64,000 nt of DNA, from assembly GCA_028386065.3 (NCBI GenBank), contig JAKUCV010003604.1, positions 31,202 through 95,201 on the forward strand, given 5' to 3'. Positions 33,701 through 45,712 of the stretch are shown here, in pieces. How positions within the stretch are numbered: position 1 is the first letter of the stretch; each line of letters opens with the position of its first letter. A model generated the notes under the pieces. That model searched no databases, was not told the DNA's origin, and saw only the letters and a list, made by a program, of their open reading frames with translations. Position numbers and translations under genes: made by a program. This stretch comes from Turnera subulata (Eukaryota; Streptophyta; Magnoliopsida; Malpighiales; Passifloraceae).

Positions 33701-35355
33701 TACCATTCAGAAGGAAGAAGGAGCTCATTGTTGCATGCCTGGTGCTGCAGAATAACCTTAAATCATTTAGGGGAAATGCTCTTAAACCTGTTCATGTCAG
33801 GCTTTCTTAGCAAATTATAGCACAGCTTGTAGTGCAAAACATTTTTCTTGGAACTTTTCTTATGTGTCCTATTTGGTTCCGGTGAAAAATTTATCATGCT
33901 CACCAAGTAGTACTTGTGCAGCGACAAGTTAGCAAAATAGAGACCTGGTTTCTTGCAAGAAAATTGATCATTTATTTTGCATTAGTCATCATTGATGTGA
34001 AATTTATATCCTTGACTTGTCTATACGAATGTATGTTTTTGAAACCTTCTTTTCATAATTGGCACCAGTAGCAGTACAAAAAGCAGCTTTCCTAAATGAG
34101 TGGGGGAGAAAAAGCTTGCTGTTTTATCCTGTAATGAAGGCCGGTTGAAAATTGCAAGAATCTTGAAATTAAGTTATTTCTTTTCTTTTCTTTTTTGTCA
34201 GAAAGATATGTCTAGTTCATTCACAAGAAATCATGTACATCAGTTAAAGTCGGAAGGAACTCGCCCCGTGCAACCCTCCCTCAAAATTTAGTTTTTTTTC
34301 ATTTGCCTTGTTCACATAGTCTCTCTTTTGCTCTGTTATTGACCATCCGACCTGCTAGTTTTTCTACCTTCTATGCTACTGGGTGGTTTGTTAATCAGTC
34401 ATGCAGTTCCTTTAATTTCATTAAGGTCTAAAACAGAAGCGCAGTTCCGCATTCTCTCTCTGCCTTTGCTAGGTGTTTATGTTATGTTTCCGACCCAATA
34501 GTACATCTTTTGCTTTGGAAATTTGTGTGTCAGGATGCATCCTATTTCTTTTTTATTTCTTCTCTTTCTGTTTAATGGACTAATTATCTTCGTTGGAACA
34601 GGTTCAAGCAATGTTCAGTATACTTAACAAAGCTCCACCCGTACCAGAAACTTTGTCTCCTGAAGGAAAGGATTTCCTACATTGTTGCTTACGTAAAAAT
34701 CCAGCTGAGCGGCCATCAGCTGTTATGCTGCTCGAGCATCCTTTTGTGCGCAATGCAAATGATCCCAAAATGTCAGCCTGCAGACAGGCAATATCAGCAA
34801 TAAGCCTCAAGGCAAGTACTAAATACGGTTTTCTAGAAATTGATTACTTGAGCAGTATCATATTTTACATGAAATTATGTCACAAGTTGTGTACTACTTC
34901 AGGACCAAGCTCATAATCCCAGAGATCATGCTATGCATAAAATGGATTGGGCGCCAACCTCCCTGCACTTGCCAATTATAAATGGGAAAGTACCAAGTAA
35001 TAGGTAATATAGATACAGCGACCTTCCGTAATACTTGTCCAACCACTTCATTCCTCTATGTCTGTTTAGTCTGGTTTCTTGCAGTGTAATCATTATTTTG
35101 TGGTTTTATCACCACAGTCGGAGTGAGATCAGTCAACAAAGTTGTGTCAAAACGTTCAATTGTGCTGTAGCCTCTCATAATGCTGCTCGTTCTCAGCTTG
35201 ATGTCCTTTCTTGTATATCTACCACACAAGTGGTTCATGGTTCACGTAATTTTAGCTCTTCTCCAAATGGTTCTAGCAATGTTGCGCTAGGTGCTGTGAG
35301 CAACCATCTACTAACTATTATAAGGAGTCGTGGAAAGGAAATACAACATGCCTGA
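30777..35355 (+). CDS. MAPKKK5: MEKK-type MAP kinase kinase kinase (MAPKKK3/5-like)
   Basis: Eleven exons inferred: 30777-31189, 31299-32105, 32191-32278, 32412-32474, 32588-32751, 33015-33090, 33192-33251, 33331-33456, 34602-34811, 34903-35003, 35118-35355; total 2346 nt, 781 residues. A Ser/Pro-rich N-terminal region (about 1-385; [17 protein letters not shown] near the start) precedes a protein kinase domain (about 387-647): glycine loop [12 protein letters not shown]-binding Lys in YCAMKEVD, catalytic [14 protein letters not shown] in [10 protein letters not shown], and [10 protein letters not shown]. All key residues are present. It phosphorylates MAPK kinases in the cytoplasm. Arabidopsis MAPKKK3 and MAPKKK5 feed MKK4/5-MPK3/6 in immune signalling; the exact orthologue is inferred. 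The 1.1 kb intron 8 is the longest; intron 9 has a GC donor. Confidence 0.92.
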
Positions 35356-37360
35356 AATCTGAAGTGGTGGGCATGGGTGGATATGAAAGCAGGAATCTTC
35401 ATGTACAGCGAGGTAGCTGATAGCAATTGGTTAGGAAGAATCGAAACATAGTTCCACTTGGGGTTTAGCTGACTTATTTGTTTGGAGGTTCAATCCAGCA
35501 TGTGAAAAGGCCTCTTAAAGATGTTATTTGTTTTTATTTGGAAATCAAGCTGGGTACAACCAGTATTCTGGTCACTCCAGCATCTGTAATTAGGATCAGA
35601 ATTTGTACAAATAGAAGGGATTGTGATGTAGACGTGATTCACAGGTATGGAAACAATTGGAAGGGGAAAGAACTCGTGTTTGAGGAATATGACATGGTTC
35701 AGACGTTGTAGGTATCTAGCAGTACCCATTTTTTACCTCAAGTTGAACATTACTGAATATAAAATTCTATTGCAGCTTGGTTATTCTTGAGCTCATCTAA
35801 TGATGACTCGTTCAGAATTTTCGTTGCGATGACAAAGAAAGCATTTTCTTTAGACGTGCTTTTTTTCAACACGTAATTTTTCTACGCCCTTTAAAAGGTG
35901 GTCAAACTTCCACACTGAAATCAACTCTTTGCTAGAGCAAAAAATTAAAATGTAGCTTTGGTGGTTATGTAAAGCCAAGGTTTCAAGTTATAAACTACAA
36001 TGGTTTCAACAAGGAATTAGTCATGTCCCTTTTATATATCTTCCTTTATCCATCGCTTCCACCTTTGTATTTATCTCTTCGAAGGAAACTGCCAATCCTT
36101 ATTTGTAATGACTTGCTTGAATGATTCTATGCTCCTGTTAAAAAAAAAACATTAAATCGGTTATGCAATCGACTATAGGGGGAGCCGGAGTGACATTGTA
36201 GCTTTAAAAGATGGGAAAAGGTCCTCCTTGATTGAGTTAAAAATTTAAGATAGTTCTCATAATGTTTCTTTTTCAAGATTTGAAGTTGTGACAGATGTAG
36301 AAAAAACTAAAGAAGAGAATTGGAAAAAAAATGCTGTTATTATTGATATTTTTTATGTTACAATACACTCTTATATATAGAGTTTACATCAAAATATAAA
36401 AGAAAAAAAATGTTACAGTAAATATAAATCATCCCAAAATACTATAATTTCTCATCAATCACCATTCGATTAAATCATGTTAGAAGATCTCTTCATTCCC
36501 TCAATTTGTGCTTGACTTGTTGATACTAATTCCTTGATTTTTTTTTGGCACTCATTGCTATGTTGGCATGAGTCCTATAAAGTAAATGTCCATATCAACG
36601 CTCAAATAAAGCTAAGAGATTTCCCAAAATTTAGGGAATCATGTAAACGAGATTGAGCAATTAGTTTCCTGATCTTAGTATAATTTGAATTGTTTCTTTA
36701 TTAATAATCTCTTTGTTGATTGAGTACTAATGTAAGATTATCTTCCTTTTATATATGTCTTGCAAATTCTATAAATAAGAGATCAATAGCATCAAACACT
36801 ATTTTCTCCATTCTCTCGTTTACTCTTTTCTACATGGTAGTGGAGCAAAAGATTAGGTTCTGAATTTTTGCATCAAACGCTTCCAATGCTGGCGGACGAC
36901 ATGATTCCCATAGTCGCCCGCCGGGCTTTTTAAAAATGCTTTATCATATATTTCTTTTTTTTTTCAACAAACGTTAAAAAAAAAAAGAAAACATTTTTTT
37001 TATATAAAAAAAACAACCGTCATCTTCTTCTTTAAAGGGAGAGCAAAAGCGAAGAGAACGGAATAGAATGATGAAAGAAGTACTTGTTGCCAACGTAAGT
37101 TTCGAGCTTTATCATTGGAAGCTTCATGTGGTTTCTAGCTTTTTCCTAAAAAATTAGTAGGTTTCGAGCTTTATTCTTAAAAGCATCATGCTGGTTTAGA
37201 GAACCATATTTGGATTTGGATAAAAGCTTGATCAAGTGGTATGACTCATGAAGCTATCTATATCGGGTTGGTTATATGGCAGTCTATTTTGCTTGGGTTC
37301 GGGTTCTTTGGCTAGATTTAAATTTACTAACCACTTTGGTTTCTGATTTTTTACTGATAT
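35356..37360. other. intergenic between MAPKKK and CTC1
   Basis: Starts with the MAPKKK 3' UTR, then AT-rich DNA. Small ORFs (for example 35478-35711) have no family features. Confidence 0.4.
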
Positions 37361-37475
37361 TCATATTACCCTTATCACATCCTAACCATACTAAATTTCC
37401 CACACCATGGATCGAACCAGGGTGGCCTCACACAAAGGCAAGGTCTTGCGCCACTGCGCCAAGCTTGCGCTGGCA
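37361..37475 (-). mobile_element. short tRNA-derived SINE (Au-like)
   Basis: The minus strand shows box A (cttggcgcagtggcgcaag, from about 37460) and box B (ctggttcgatccatgg, from about 37423), then an AT-rich tail. A 9-bp direct repeat TACTGATAT borders it (37352-37360 and 37476-37484). The 115-bp length and sequence resemble the Au SINE family of plants; the family name is from memory. Confidence 0.7.
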
Positions 37476-37484
37476 TACTGATAT

Positions 37485-38055
37485 ATGCGCTTGGAGCTAG
37501 ATGTTTGTCTAGGTATTGGATTGGGGAAGCCTTACTTGAATCTAAATTTTATTTTACCATAAAAAATCAATCAATTGGGGTTTTTTTTTTCCTTCACCAA
37601 CAAAACCTGTTTTTTTTTTTTGCCAAAACTAAACTAACATAACCATCTAAATTAGGATTATGATGTATCACACCTTTTTTTTTTCAATTTTTTTAATTGA
37701 AGCTCAGCTAACGGAGCCCACTGATAAAAAATCCAGCACCAATAGGCCTATTATCAGAACGCCATGTCACACACATCCTTTGCTATCTGCGCGTCTTTCT
37801 TTGATGATGTGGAAAACGGCACGTCGTTCGGATTTCAATCGGCAATTTCGTCTTCTAGCATCATCATAGCGTACTGCACACACTACGGACAAAATAAATC
37901 CTTTAATAAAACCCGCCCTTTTCCCGCTAACTAACATTTCGCTTCCCTCCTCCTTCCATTGTCTCTTCGTCTCCACAATACAACCTTGAACATTGAAAGC
38001 TCACTCTCCAGTATTAAAAATTCATCCTCATCTTTGTTACACCATCAAAGCCGAC
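37485..38055. other. 5' flank of CTC1
   Basis: AT-rich, then the probable 5' UTR. An in-frame ATG at 37993 would add 21 residues, but the downstream ATG is followed by a better start for the family. Confidence 0.4.
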
Positions 38056-41000
38056 ATGGAAGCAGACAAAGGAGACGAAGGGGCAGAAGAAGCCATCGAG
38101 TTGCTCACGATAGCGGACCTGCTCCGCCGTGGTCGTCCACTAACCGCCACATCTTCTCTTATCACTTCACCTCCCAGACCAAAACCGGACCAGAATTCCC
38201 ACTCTCAACTACCGCCTCCGCCGCCTATTTCTGGAAGCCCCCCTAACCCTAAAATCCTTACTCCTCTCTCTCGCCCCGCCGTCCTAGTCGGAACCCTAAC
38301 CCTCCCGCCCGAAACCCCACCCTGCCCCAACAAGACCTGCTTCCAGTTCTCCGACTCCTCCTCCTCCGTCTGCTGCGACGTCCTCGGTTTCACTCCCTGG
38401 TTACTCGGGAACAGGATTCGCGTCCTCGCTTGGAATTTCATCCCTTTCAAGCACTCCGCTCGCGGCGGCCTCCTGGAGATCATCAGGTGGAGCTTTTTTC
38501 CCGATTCCAGTAGTGTGCATCAACCTCCTCGGTTTTCTGGTGTTGACTCGTTCCCGCTCGTTTCTGGCCCTTGTTCTTCTCCCGCCGGTCACCAGAATCC
38601 CAAGGCGCGTTACCGTGTTCACGGCCCGGTTGAATCGGTTAGTCCCGTTTCGGCTGTTCCGTGTTCGGTCGGGGATACCAAGTTGGATAGCCTTCGCGGC
38701 TTTGTTGCACGGATTCTGGTTTGTGGCTGTGAGTCGTGTAATTCGAAAAACTCCTCTGTTGCGGCTTTGCATAATTTAGTTGAGAAACAAGATAAATCCC
38801 ATAATTTTACGATACTTGTGTTCGTCTACTTTTGTGGTCCTTCCTGGCGTTGGCATCCGGCAATGATTAAGCTTGCAGGGAATGTTGTCACGATATCGGG
38901 ATTGAGAAAGAAATTGGTTTTTATAGCGAAAGAGGAGTCTCAGTTGATGTTTGTTACTTCAGAGTTTACTACTCTGCATTTGCCTAGTTTGTGCAAGAAA
39001 TTACTGCCTTTTCCGAGGGGTAATGTTATTGAAGGAAAAGGTGAATGCGGTGTTTATACTGGTGTTGTCAAAACTGTGTATATGCAGGGGATGGTTGTTG
39101 AACTGGACAAAGAAGTATGGCTGTTAATAACTGATCAGCAACTAACGGTGCCCCATAGTCTTAGGGTGGGCGCTATTGTAAGTAATTTGGTTTCTAAGCC
39201 TTCTTTATGCTAATTTTTTCATCCTTACAAGTTTCATGTTGGTTAATAATCAATGAGACAGCGACGCTTTTGTTCTTCTAATTATTGGATGTCATTATAG
39301 GTTTGTGCGAGGAATGTACATTTTGTGAATCCAAAATTTTCATGGACGAAGATGCTCATACTTGGTGCTTGCTTCAAGACTAGCATTACTGTAGAGTCAT
39401 TCTCCGCATTGGAAAATGGGTATGATAGCTGAAGTTATTTTCATCTTATATGGCTTCAAGTCCTATTAAGTTAATGGGTATCTTGTTTATCGACTAAGAA
39501 ACAACGGAAATTGAACAGGGTATATATTGTAAAATGTTCTAGAACTGATTCTCTATGAATAATCTAGAGAATTTATTTATTCTTTGCTGTTTTGCATATA
39601 ATTTCTGGAAAGTGTTTGTGTTTTTGGGAAATATAAACATCCCACTTCTGTAATAATCCAATTGTGTCTTGCAGGTGTCATCTATCTTTGCAATCGCAAA
39701 GTCGATTGGGAAAGTTCATAGAGTCCTTAACATTTTCTTGCAGACTATGGTATGAAACTTTCTAATATACCTCTGGGTATTTAATGTTTATCCACATGTT
39801 GACATGCTTAACACAATGTGATGGTTTTAGGGCACTACTTGTCATTTCATGCTTCCGGAAAAAATTCTCAGGGATTTTAACCGAAAAAGAGATTCTAGGG
39901 TCAAATCATGTAAGTCTCTGTGTCCCTGTCTGTTTGGTCTACATGTTAAGTTTTTCACTTTACTCTGATGCTTTCAGCTTCTTTTTCCAGAGAGATCCTT
40001 GTGCTGCCATGTGCTAACTTGATGTGGATGTTTGCTAATATTTCCAGAAGGAAGGACTGGCTCAAATGTTTTGTAGCTGTTACTTATCACCATCAGTATT
40101 TCGTGCTCGGGTAAATTGGTAATATGACGATTGGATGAACTGATATAATTCTAATCTGTTGTGTGTGTTGTGTTATGTTATCATAAGTGAGCCTATTTTT
40201 GCAGCCTGGAGTGCTTGCTGAAATATGTAAACATGACTCATGTGGCTGTTGCAGTGGTGATACATATTGTGGTAACCTAAAATTGGTGAGTACAGTTTTT
40301 TCTTGTCCAAAATATCTATGCATGAGCTTGTTCCTTCTCATTAGTGATGGGTTCACACTGCATGGGGTTACATTACTAATATGAAGGATTAGAACTAAGT
40401 GTTAATATGCTTTTTGTTACTATCAGGTCCTCCCTTTCTCCACTTTCCTTTCTCATTGTGAGACCATGTGGATGAGTATGCTGCTGCAGAAGGAAAATTA
40501 TGAAACTTTGTCTGCCAGCAGCTTTCTGTCATGCAGTGGGAGGTCGCATGATCAGCCGTTGAGGTGGATCTTTACCAGTGAAGATATGGGTGTTTTGCTG
40601 CTGGGAAGTCTGAAGGTAAGGACTTGAATGCGTTATTGTATTTATTTGTAGTATCCTTGCAATTGTAGGGACTAGGTACTGCTCTTATCAAATGTGAATA
40701 TAGTGGAATTATCTTTAATACAAATCAGTGGCTTTGTGTTCTTATGAATGTGTCGACACAGAAGCAAGCGATGAAGTGGTCTAAACTAGAAGTCAAAACT
40801 TATATATTTCTGAGCAGCACTATATGATAAGCGCTGATTTGGCCCTTTTCCTATACTAATAAAATCTGTTTAAATATAATTTGAATGCTAACCCTCTTCT
40901 TCCTTTGAAGTAGACTCAACAAACTTTTTTTCAAATGGAGTCAAGGTTAAATCAGAAGGATGGAAAGAAGAGACTTGTTTTTTATAGGGACAAGAGACGG

Positions 41001-44000
41001 CTGTCCATATGGTGAAAAAGCTTTTGTGCGCAAAATAGTTTTGATACGAGGGACCTTGGCAGACCATTGGATCTGATCGTCAATCTTATTTTATGTTTGT
41101 GTATGGGTGTGCTCCTTCCTATGAAAGTTTTTTGAATCTGGAGTAATACTCGATAACTTTAGATTGTTTGATTTCTTGATTATTAACTGCCCTGTGATCA
41201 TGTTTCTTATTTTCTGACTGTTCAGCTCGGAATTGTGTATTTTGCCCTGTGATGAATCATTGCTTCAAACTGCATGTTATGCCATAATCAAGGTTTGTTT
41301 TGGCCATTCAGGTTTGTCCATATTCTGGAAGGTTGCAATTAGTTGATGCCACTGGCAGCATTGATGCTGTTATCCCTGACCTTCCATCAATTTGCACGAC
41401 CAACAGCCTGTATGAGGTTGTATCGACGATTCAAATTTCTTTTTTTGTATCTTTTTACCCTAAGTTCTGGTACATGAGCTTAATTATTTTTTATTCATGG
41501 TTCAGGTAGTTAACTATACTCTTATCATAGAAGGCATGCCCAAAACTGTGGGTCGTTTGCAATTGCTGGACAGTGAGTTTATCTCATGTAGTCGTATCTT
41601 TCATTGTATTCCACGGGCAAGTGGGATGAATTTGACGATATACATCTATTTTCACTTGAAAAATTCAATCTGCAAATCTCTTCGATCTTATCCTTGTCTC
41701 ACCTGGAATGGAGAATTTAAGGAACTTCAAAGTGAAAGATGTCATCTGGTTTTGATAGTGCACAAATATCCTCTTCCGCAGAAGGTACGATTCCATCTGA
41801 CCAAGTTTTTTCTGGTTCCATGAAACTTTTATGTAAGTTGGTTTTATGTTGTTGAATGAGATCACACAATTATGTTGGTCCTTCAAACCTTACTGGATGT
41901 TGACGTTATTTATATACACAGTTTCCAGATGAGTCATTGATATCAGATAGTGCGTTTGCTGAGGCTATTGTCTTGCCTTGGGACCTATTTCTTAGTGATA
42001 AAGATGGACCTACATTTCTGGCTAAGAATCCAAGGGATCAGCTGCATGAGCCTTTGGGACATTGCACTGGAAATTATTTTCCCAATAAGAAGCATAAAAC
42101 TGATGAAGCATCAGTCCAGGGACTTTCCTTGCATTTGATGCATGGTTGCAGAAGTGGTGAAGTGACTTTTATTTCTTCTGGAGAATCTTCTGAGCACATG
42201 TATAGAAACTTGAGTTCTGTTTCCGAATTTCCATGCGTTGCCACTTTTAGACATGCTAGTTGTTACAAATTGGGAAAATTGTGTTACAAGAAATGTTCAG
42301 CGACAACAGGTGTGGGTATGAAGGCATTGCTACAATTTAGTTCTGAAAGTTTATTCAAGTATCAGGTGATGAATTTCTTCTCTCTTCTTCTAAACATTTT
42401 TTATAATTTCTTCACTTCCATTCTTGTTATTTATCATGTACAGAGATGAGAAAGTTCTATTTGGTGATTCTGCTTGTACTTTTGATCTTTCGTTCCAGTT
42501 GTTGGGAATTGGTCATTATTATGCCATAAAGCATCATCTAGAAGGATGTTTTTGCAGTATGAAGGAGCAGGACAATGTTGGTGTTCATAGAGTTCTTGTC
42601 ACTCCCGAATTACGTATGTGGAGCCTCTCATTCTCTTCTACTGAAGTTGCCATGAATAATGAATCATGTCAGAATTCGTTCCAGGATGATTTTTGTTTCA
42701 GCGACAAGGAGGCTGTGAAAGATCAAACTGAGCTACATCCCCAAAAATCTATGGGCGATTCTCAAGATTCTTGTTCAGAGATTTGTCTGCATTTTTCTGC
42801 CAGTATAAGATGTCTTTTAGATGTAAAGCTCAGTGAATTGAAGGACAGCCTTATAAAGCCAGTTATAACACCCAATCTTAAAGATACTTCTAGTGCGTTT
42901 ACCACTGCATCTTCTTCATTGTCATCTTCCGATTCTAGTTGCCTTTTTCCAGAGGGAAATTTAATATCTGTGACTGGACATGTGGTTGCCATTCATGGTT
43001 TTGGATTTAATTCTTCCCGTGTTCATGGAGAATGTGAAAGCCTTCACGATGTTCTTCGCATGAGACTCCAGGGGTTTACAAACAGTTCTTGTATTCATGT
43101 TTTGGTGAACAATCGGATGGTATTTGGCTGTTGCACTCTTTCCTCTCTCTCCCTCACTTTCTCTCAGTAATCATGAAACAGCCTGTTGCACTTTATCTGT
43201 TTTGTTAGTTTTACTGTTACTTGAATATAAATATTTGCATTTTTGCAATTCAATAGGTGAGCATTGTCAATTCTGTAAGCAAACATGCATCTCCTCTTGG
43301 ACTTGGGCCTGGTGTCAATGCTACCTTTCATCGAATTCTTGAATTGAGGTATGAAATCCATTAGAGACATACTTGGGTTTTCAACTGGCCTCCGCTTTAT
43401 AATGCTGGCCTCATTCATGATACTGCCAGTGCAATGAGTTTTCAGATCTGAAAACCAAGCAGCTCTCTGCAAGGATCTAGTAGCACATTCATTCATTAGC
43501 TTTTTCAAGAAGCAGTTTATCATCCTTATATACTTTGGAAAGGCTTTTAGTAACTCCTGAAAGTTAAAGTTCACTTTGCGATTGATTGATCATAATACCA
43601 TGCATGCCGTGATTTACTCTAAATATAATGAATGGGTATTGTATCTGACATGGTCGCAAGTATGGGTCCTGAAATGGATGGGAGCAGGTTGATTGGAGGT
43701 ACTATCTGAGGATGAGATTGTCGGGGTTTTTGACACAAATGATGTGGTATTGAGCAAATATTTAGATCCTTAATTATCCACTTTCAAATTAGTTTCTGGG
43801 GCAATAACAGCTGTTTTTGCTACCGCAGAAGCTATGTTCTGCTTGTTGCTTGTAGTTCATTCATTAAATAACATGATGCTGGATTACGTCCAAACAGCGG
43901 TCGTACTACTTTGCCAACGTTGAATTGCCATATTATGACATTCAGTTATAATTTGTCCTCTGTTTAGTATTATTTCAAATGTTCTTTTCGTTAATCTCTT

Positions 44001-45712
44001 GATAGTTTATAACTGTTCAGGAAGTCTTTCCTTTTAATTAGCTAAAAATGTTAATATTACAGCTGTTATTTGATTTCCAGGGGAGCAAATAGATTGATGC
44101 TTACACCTGTATCATTTATTGTGATAAACTCCATTGAAGTTGGAAATGAACGACTCCCCAACAAATCTTTATGTTCTGCTTCATATTTTTCAACTCCTGT
44201 CTCTTTGGACAATGTTCCTTTTGGTATGATCTCTGAATTGATTCAGTGCACGGATTGCAAGCCTATGAAGTTTAACTGCAGGGTTAGTTGCACTTTATCT
44301 ATTAATCGGTTTGATTTATAAGCAGATGTTAGTCATAATTTGTGGACAGTTGTCCCCTGGTGATTTGGAAAGATTAATTGTCATATGCCAATAACAATGA
44401 TTTACTTGCTCATGGCTATGGTAGGTGGTTGCTGTCCGTATTCTGCTTCTGGAGAAAAGTAGAAAAAATGATAGTTCACAATCAAAAGTTCCGTGTGGGC
44501 ATCTTTCTGTTGATATTCCGGTAGCAGGTTTTGTGTTGGGTGTGTATTTCTCATCCATTTAAACCATGCTAATTGCTAAAAAGAATGTGTGGGCTTAATG
44601 TTAGGGTTGCTGCATTACCATAGTGATAACAACAGTGCTAGTTCATTACAATATGCCATGTGGGTGCTCTATTTCAATTGATTTTCCTGTAAATTCTAAG
44701 CTCGATTACTGTTCTATGGTCTCTAGTTGTTCTTTTCGCACAAACATGAAATGTAAGGAAATTTAGTGCAATTCTCATTGTCAGAATGGTCGCTTGCATT
44801 TCAAGAAAGTGGGATGTAACAAATATTCTATACTGGCTTCCATGTTTGCATGGAGCCCTGTAGCTCAGTGGTAGATGTGAAAACTTTATGTTACTAGTTG
44901 AATGAATCCATTTATGGATGTTCAAGTGTTACACAACAATACTCCGTGTTAGAAACTTTTCTTGCATGACCAGTCTACCTTGGTTCTTACTCTCTAATTT
45001 AGATTTTGATTATGATTTTTCCATTCGCATGTGTAGATGATGGATCATCCTTGTGCTGTTGTTGGGCTAATGCTGAAAGGGCAGCAGCCTTGCTAAGTCT
45101 GCATGGTCAACTTACTCCAAGTGTGTTGGACTGTGGTGCCCACTCGTTAAAGTGGGTGGGGAAAGATAAGAGTTTGTGGAAAAGCAAGCTACACCATCTG
45201 GAAAGAATCCTAAAAAAGCACGACAGAATTACAGTAAAGAACTACGGTTCAATGACTGATTCTGCTTATCAAAATCTTACTGTATCCACCAGCTCAGATG
45301 ATTTGCTCAGCTGTTTGGATGAGGACCTTCTGAAAATCATGATCTTCAATGCTTGCTCTAGCACATCCTTGGTGAGTATTATCAGTGCAAAAAATTTTAG
45401 AAACATTCCCATCCTAGCTTGAGTTTAGTTCTTATCAAAGTTTTGAATCTTTCATTTCATGCTTAAATTGATTATTTTGCATGTATCTTTTGAAATAGCC
45501 CAGGTAAATCCTTTACACTCTCATTTTATAACTCGCAGACTGTTGTTGCTCGTGTTATGGATGCAACTTTTGTAAAGGGATTGGAGAAAGAGCACCTTAT
45601 GGAAATGGAGACGATGGAAAATCCCATGCTCAATGTGTGGGCTGTAGACGTTTGTGGCACAGATACTGTCAGTGAGGCAAGGAGCATTGTTCTCAAACTG
45701 CTGAACAGGTGA
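38056..45712 (+). CDS. CTC1: CTC1, large subunit of the CST telomere complex
   Basis: Sixteen exons inferred: 38056-39177, 39301-39419, 39675-39749, 39831-39909, 40048-40110, 40205-40285, 40427-40615, 41312-41416, 41506-41784, 41922-42365, 42499-43119, 43257-43348, 44081-44282, 44425-44539, 45037-45371, 45539-45712. The frame closes at TGA with 1364 residues, slightly longer than Arabidopsis CTC1. Starting at MEADKGDEG, the N-terminus has the plant CTC1 pattern (TIADLLRRGRPLTATSSL; SVCCDVLGFTPWLLGNRIRVLAWNFIPF). Later landmarks include PYSGRLQLVDATGSIDAVIPD, LLGIGHYYAIKHH and a C-terminal VAGFVLDDGSS...CWANAERAAALL. It is a multi-OB-fold protein. With STN1 and TEN1 it binds single-stranded DNA, protects chromosome ends and promotes C-strand fill-in in the nucleus. 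Confidence 0.93.

Noticed and set aside
42424..42498. Open reading upstream of CTC1 exon 11 as coding
   Set aside because: Joining exon 10 (ending KYQ) to 42499 gives KYQLLGIGHYY in frame with a good acceptor; using the earlier acceptor shifts frame or gives a stop.
44850..44885. tRNA-like tgtagctcagtggtaga in a CTC1 intron
   Set aside because: Only a box-A-like match; no box B or cloverleaf follows.
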